A stretch of DNA of 64,000 nt, taken from assembly GCF_035917335.1 (NCBI RefSeq), contig NZ_CP109067.1:64501-128500 (forward strand), read 5' to 3'. Made by a program: the position numbers and the translations under genes. The notes under the pieces are model-generated. The model was given only the letters and a program-made list of their open reading frames with translations, ran no database searches and was not told the DNA's origin. This stretch comes from Micromonospora sp. NBC_01813. Its GTDB lineage: Bacteria; Actinomycetota; Actinomycetes; Mycobacteriales; Micromonosporaceae. The stretch's first letter is position 1, and the number at the start of each line of letters is the position of its first letter. Positions 60,076-64,000 of the stretch are shown here, piece after piece.

Positions 60076-61487
60076 ACCCGCTGCTCGTCCTCGACGTCGT
60101 CGGCCTGACCCCCCGGTTGCTGCGCCGGATGCCCCGGTTGGCGGCGGTGGCCGACACCGGCTTCCAGGCCGAACTCGGCACGGTCCTGCCGGCCGTCACC
60201 TGCTCGGTGCAGTCGACGTTCCTCACCGGTGAGCCGCCGTCGGGGCACGGTGTCGTCGGCAACGGCTGGTACTTCCGCGACCTCGGCGAGGTGCTGCTCT
60301 GGCGCCAGCACAACGCCCTGGTCGGTGGGGAGAAGCTGTGGCAGGCCGCCCGCCGGGTCCGCCCCGACTACACGGTGGCGAACGTCTGCTGGTGGTACGC
60401 GATGGGCGCGGACGTCAACTGGACGGTCACCCCCCGGCCGATCTACCACGCCGACGGACGCAAGGACCCGGACTGCTACACCGACCCGCCGGAGCTGCAC
60501 GACGAGCTGACCAGTCGGCTCGGCACGTTCCCGCTGTTCAACTACTGGGGCCCGGGCGCCGGGCTGGTGTCGTCGGAGTGGATCGCCAAGGCGACCCGGC
60601 AGATCATGACCGACCACTCGCCGGATCTCACCCTGGCGTACCTGCCGCACCTCGACTACGACCTGCAACGGTACGGCGGTGCCAGCCCGCAGGCCGAGCG
60701 GGCGGCGGCGGAGCTCGACGGAGTGCTCGCCCCGCTGCTGGACGCGGCGACCGCGCGCGGCGCGACCATCGTGGCGCTCTCCGAGTACGGCATCACCGAC
60801 GTGTCGCAGCCGGTGCACGTCAACCGGCTGCTGCGCGCCGAAGGGCTGCTGCGGGTCTACACCCAGGCCGGCATGGAGTACCTGGACCCGTGGACGTCGC
60901 GGGCGTTCGCCGTCGCCGACCATCAGATCGCCCACGTGTACGTGCGGGATCCGGCCGATGTGCCGGCGGTCGCGAAGCTCTGCGCCGGGCTGCCCGGGGT
61001 GGCCGACGTGCTCGACGCCGACGGCAAGGCGGCCGCCGGGCTGGACCATCCGCGCTCCGGTGAACTGGTGCTGGTGGCGCAGCCGCAGGCCTGGTTCACC
61101 TACTACTACTGGCGCGACGACGCGGCTGCCCCCGACTTCGCCCGGTTGGTGGAGATCCACCGCAAACCCGGCTACGACCCGGCGGAGTTGCTGTTCGACC
61201 CGGCCAACCCGGGGGCGGCGAAGGCGCGGGCGGCGATCGCGCTGGCCCGCAAGAAGGTCGGGTTGCGCTACACGATGAACGTGGTCGGGCTGGACGCCGG
61301 CGCCCGGGCGGTACGCGGCTCGCATGGCCGGCTGCCCGACGATCCGCTGGACGGGCCGGTGCTGCTCTGCTCCGATCCGACGCCGGCCCGGGACCGGTTC
61401 GCCGCCACCGAGGTCAAGTCGCTGCTGCTGCGCCTCGCCGGGCTCGGCGACGGGCCCGCCACGCCGGCACCGGAGGTGACCCGGTGA
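60072..61487 (+). CDS. eboF: alkaline-phosphatase-superfamily phosphodiesterase (EboF-like)
   Basis: A 471-residue enzyme of the nucleotide pyrophosphatase/phosphodiesterase group. N-terminal metal Asp in LLVLDVVGLTP (residue 7) and nucleophile Thr in LPAVTCSVQSTFLTG (about 37-45); further ligands in AYLPHLDYDLQRYG, IVALSEYGITDV and VNRLLRAEG. No signal peptide or membrane helix, so it works in the cytosol. A substitution at the second Asp-His (SEYGI instead of SDHG) is visible and may change metal use. Overlaps both neighbours. Confidence 0.87.
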   Translation: MNPLLVLDVVGLTPRLLRRMPRLAAVADTGFQAELGTVLPAVTCSVQSTFLTGEPPSGHGVVGNGWYFRDLGEVLLWRQHNALVGGEKLWQAARRVRPDYTVANVCWWYAMGADVNWTVTPRPIYHADGRKDPDCYTDPPELHDELTSRLGTFPLFNYWGPGAGLVSSEWIAKATRQIMTDHSPDLTLAYLPHLDYDLQRYGGASPQAERAAAELDGVLAPLLDAATARGATIVALSEYGITDVSQPVHVNRLLRAEGLLRVYTQAGMEYLDPWTSRAFAVADHQIAHVYVRDPADVPAVAKLCAGLPGVADVLDADGKAAAGLDHPRSGELVLVAQPQAWFTYYYWRDDAAAPDFARLVEIHRKPGYDPAELLFDPANPGAAKARAAIALARKKVGLRYTMNVVGLDAGARAVRGSHGRLPDDPLDGPVLLCSDPTPARDRFAATEVKSLLLRLAGLGDGPATPAPEVTR

Positions 61488-62554
61488 CCATGGCGCCGGC
61501 ACGTCCCGGCTCCGTGTCGTCGCTGCGTACCCGGTGCGACGCCGAGCTGACCGCGTTCCTGGACCGGCAGGACCCGCACTGGCCGGACGGCGCGCCGCGC
61601 GGGGTCTACGACACGCTGCGCCGGTTCGTGCTGGTCGGCGGCAAACGGCTGCGCCCGGTCTTCTGCTACTGGGGCTGGCGGGGCGCCGGCGGCGACGACT
61701 GCCGGGAGATCGTCGCGGCGGCGGCCGCGTTGGAGATCTTCCACGCCTTCGCGTTGATCCACGACGACATCATGGACGGCAGCGACTGCCGTCGGGGCGA
61801 GCCGTCGGTGCACCGGATCTTCGCCGACCTGCACACCCGGTCGGCCTGGCGCGGTGACGCCGGCCGGTACGGGCACAGCGCGGCCCTGCTCTGCGGTGAC
61901 CTCTGCGCCGCGTGGGCGGACCAGATGTTCCACGAGTGCGGGCTCGACGCCGAGCGGATCCGGCGCGGGTACGCGGTCTTCGCCGGCATGCGTACCGAGG
62001 TGATCGCCGGCCAGTATCTGGACCTGGTCTCCGGGGTCGGCGACGGTTCCGTGGCCAGTGCGCTGACGGTAATCCGGATGAAAGCCGCCAGATACACAGT
62101 TACTCGACCATTGCAGATCGGTGCTGCCCTAGCGGGGGCTGGACCTGAGCTACTGGCCGCGTACGCTGCCTTCGGTGATCCACTGGGCGACGCCTTCCAA
62201 CTCCGCGACGACGTGCTCGGAGTGTTCGGCGATCCGGCGGTCACCGGCAAGTCCGTGCTCGACGATCTGCGAGAGGGCAAGTCGACGGTGATGATGGCGC
62301 TGGCGCGCAACCTGGCGGACCGGGGCCAGGCTGCCCGGTTGCGAGAGTTGTTCGGCAACCCGGAACTGGACGCCGCCGGGGCGGACGACCTGCGGTCGAT
62401 CATCGCCGACACCGGCGCCCTGGAGGCGATCGAGCAGATGATCCGGATTCGCACCCAGGAAGCGGTCACCATTCTCGTCGATGCGTCGTTGACCCCCGAG
62501 ACGCGTACGGAATTGACCGCCCTGGCTGAATCGGTGGCCGAGCGGCAGAGCTGA
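61484..62554 (+). CDS. trans-polyprenyl diphosphate synthase
   Basis: A 356-residue isoprenyl diphosphate synthase. First Asp-rich motif IHDDIMDGSDCRRG (about residues 91-104) and second QLRDDVLGVFGD (about 238-249), both intact; GGKRLRPVFCYW is the IPP-binding start. It should make C15-C20 or longer trans-prenyl diphosphate for the UbiA-type enzyme encoded five genes upstream. GTG 61484 overlaps the EboF stop; ATG 61490 is an alternative. A stretch near 62080-62180 uses codons unlike the rest of the gene (AGA, ACA, GTT, ACT, CTA). Confidence 0.92.
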   Translation: MTMAPARPGSVSSLRTRCDAELTAFLDRQDPHWPDGAPRGVYDTLRRFVLVGGKRLRPVFCYWGWRGAGGDDCREIVAAAAALEIFHAFALIHDDIMDGSDCRRGEPSVHRIFADLHTRSAWRGDAGRYGHSAALLCGDLCAAWADQMFHECGLDAERIRRGYAVFAGMRTEVIAGQYLDLVSGVGDGSVASALTVIRMKAARYTVTRPLQIGAALAGAGPELLAAYAAFGDPLGDAFQLRDDVLGVFGDPAVTGKSVLDDLREGKSTVMMALARNLADRGQAARLRELFGNPELDAAGADDLRSIIADTGALEAIEQMIRIRTQEAVTILVDASLTPETRTELTALAESVAERQS

Positions 62555-62577
62555 CCCGCAGATTCCAAGGAGGCATC

Positions 62578-63819
62578 GTGGCCATACCCCATCAGGTTGC
62601 TGGGAATTCACACCCGGTCGACCGGAAAGGTGCCGAACCCGGCACCGGGTACCGGCCCCTGCGAATTGCCATGATCGGGCAGAAAGGCATGCCCGCGACC
62701 TATGGCGGGATCGAGCGGCACGTCGAAGAACTGGCCAGCCGGCTCGTCGGCCGTGGCCACGAGGTCACCGTCTACTGCCGGCCCAGCTACGGCTCGGTGC
62801 CGATGGACCGCTACCGTGGCGTACGCCTTCGCCAGGTGCGGACCGTGGCGAGCAAGCACCTCGACGCGATCGTGCACTCCACCACCTCCACCCTCGCCGC
62901 GATGCGCGAACGGCCGGACATCGTGCACTACCACGGGCTCGGCCCCGGTCTGGTCGCCCCGCTGCCGCGCTACCTGGCCCGCAGCAAGGTGGTGCTCACC
63001 GTCCACGGCCTCGACCAGCAGCGGGCCAAGTGGAGCCGGCTCGCCCAGACGGTGCTCGGCACCGCCCACTGGCTCAGCGGCTACGTCCCGGACGCCCGGG
63101 TCGCCGTCTCCCGGGGCCTGGCCAACCACTACCAGACCCGGTTCGGCAACCCGGCCAGCTACATTCCCAACGGGGTCGCCGCGCCACGGCACGTCCCGGC
63201 GCTGCACATCGGGCCCCGCTTCGGCCTCACCCCCGGCCGCTACCTGCTGATGGTCGGCCGCCTCGTGCCGGAAAAGTCCGCCGACCTGCTGGTCCGCGCC
63301 TTCCGCCAGGTCGACACCGACATCCGGCTGGCCATCGTCGGCGGCTCGTCGTTCAGCGACGACTTCGTCGCCCGGGTACGCGCGGAGGCGGTCGACGACC
63401 CACGGATCGTCTTCACCGGCTTCGCCTACGGCGACCTGCTCGCCGAGCTCTACTCGCACGCCGCCGGGTTCGTCCAACCGTCCCGGCTCGAAGGGCTGCC
63501 GCTCACCCTGCTGGAGGCCGCCTCGTACGGGCTGCCGGTGGTGGCCAGCGACATCACCCCGCACGTCGAGGTGCTCACCGTCGACGGCCCCGGTCATCGG
63601 ATCTTCCGCGACGGCGACACCGACGACCTGGTCCGGGCGCTGCGGCAGGTCGTCGCCGATCTGGACGGGGAGCGGACCGGGGCGAAGGCGCTGCGCGACC
63701 GGGTCAGCGCCGAATACACCTGGGACTCCGCCACCGCCGAACTCGAAGCCCTCTACCTCAACCTGCTGCAGCCCCGGCGGACACTCGTACCACACCCACG
63801 CCGCAAAGCGCGGTCGTAG
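62578..63819 (+). CDS. GT4-family glycosyltransferase with DUF1972-like N terminus
   Basis: A 413-residue GT-B enzyme. N terminus RIAMIGQKGMPATYGGIERHVEE (about residues 30-52) is the DUF1972-like pattern of rhamnosyl- and glucosyltransferases; the nucleotide-sugar side has LLMVGRLVPEKSADLL, FTGFAYGDLLAELY and the EX7E region PSRLEGLPLTLLEAASYG (about 300-318). No membrane helix. GTG 62578 has AAGGAGG upstream, 23 bp after the polyprenyl synthase stop. It may glycosylate the cluster's product, but could also serve an unrelated downstream polysaccharide operon. Confidence 0.88.
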   Translation: MAIPHQVAGNSHPVDRKGAEPGTGYRPLRIAMIGQKGMPATYGGIERHVEELASRLVGRGHEVTVYCRPSYGSVPMDRYRGVRLRQVRTVASKHLDAIVHSTTSTLAAMRERPDIVHYHGLGPGLVAPLPRYLARSKVVLTVHGLDQQRAKWSRLAQTVLGTAHWLSGYVPDARVAVSRGLANHYQTRFGNPASYIPNGVAAPRHVPALHIGPRFGLTPGRYLLMVGRLVPEKSADLLVRAFRQVDTDIRLAIVGGSSFSDDFVARVRAEAVDDPRIVFTGFAYGDLLAELYSHAAGFVQPSRLEGLPLTLLEAASYGLPVVASDITPHVEVLTVDGPGHRIFRDGDTDDLVRALRQVVADLDGERTGAKALRDRVSAEYTWDSATAELEALYLNLLQPRRTLVPHPRRKARS

Positions 63820-63921
63820 CCAGACGGCTGATGCCCACTTCCGGCGTGTCGGCCCATACTGCCTCATCAAGGACCCAGCTAGATTAGGCCGTTCCCCGTC
63901 GGGACAGCGGATCGGCGTGCG

Positions 63922-64000
63922 GTGACCACGACACAGCAGGAGCCCCGGCCAGCAGGCCGGGAGCCGGACGACGCCATCGCGTCCGGCGGTTCCGACGTAC
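63922..64000 (+). CDS. possible start of the next gene, 3' cut by the window
   Basis: GTG at 63922 opens a frame (MTTTQQEPRPAGREPDDAIA...) that has no stop before the window ends. Only 26 codons are visible, and the ribosome site is weak. The codon pattern fits the local style. The product cannot be named from this piece. The 102 bp before it hold a TAGATT hexamer at 63882-63887, a possible -10. Confidence 0.4.
   Translation, partial: MTTTQQEPRPAGREPDDAIASGGSDV

Overview
The window is a contiguous piece of a high-GC actinobacterial chromosome. GTG starts are frequent, stop/start overlaps (ATGA, GTGA) join many neighbouring genes, the zinc locus has a smtB-zur arrangement, and there is a F420/actinomycete flavour to the transporters. 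The core genes and gene order fit Micromonosporaceae (Micromonospora relatives) best; that placement is inferred from gene content, not from a search. I see no rRNA or tRNA gene, insertion sequence, phage gene or CRISPR array.

Region 1 (1-5.7 kb) is a housekeeping block also known from mycobacteria: a CorC-type transporter (cut by the window edge), a degenerate cytidine deaminase, era, recO and uppS, with a DUF4097-like lipoprotein on the other strand. Region 2 (5.9-12.7 kb) holds an orphan gene of lower GC, a FecCD-type ABC importer with a methyltransferase, an unknown gene and an exported PHP phosphoesterase that begins with seven histidines. Region 3 (12.8-15.75 kb, minus strand) is a ykoE-ykoD-ykoC energy-coupling-factor importer for a thiamine precursor, directly behind a TPP riboswitch. 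Region 4 (15.9-24.1 kb) has a permease pair (DUF318 plus TIGR03943 type), a smtB-zur pair, znuABC under a visible Zur box, and small membrane proteins.

Region 5 (24.1-36 kb) contains glyS, dusB, ppdK with a 16-bp palindromic operator, a roadblock protein, a glyoxalase-fold protein, dgt and dnaG. Region 6 (36-42 kb) has a ROK regulator divergent from an ABC exporter whose ATPase and two permeases are separated by an acetyltransferase and an Acg-type nitroreductase. Region 7 (42.4-54 kb) is a sugar-use locus: a secreted TIM-barrel protein, a second ROK regulator, a ribose-type ABC importer, a Gfo/Idh/MocA dehydrogenase and a 1085-residue secreted ThuA/PQQ-propeller/PKD/CBM protein. Strong hairpins separate its units.

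Region 8 (54.36-63.8 kb) is the most interesting part: an Ebo-type metabolite cluster on one strand, with nearly every gene overlapping the next. It encodes an inositol-3-phosphate-synthase-like enzyme, a UbiA-type prenyltransferase, a TIM-barrel isomerase, EboA, a TatD-like hydrolase (EboB), EboE, an alkaline-phosphatase-fold enzyme (EboF), a polyprenyl diphosphate synthase and, 23 bp later, a GT4 glycosyltransferase. The 3-dehydroquinate-synthase-like EboD of the classical operon is missing, and the inositol-phosphate cyclase stands in its place. The set of activities suggests a prenylated, perhaps glycosylated, cyclitol; this is an inference.
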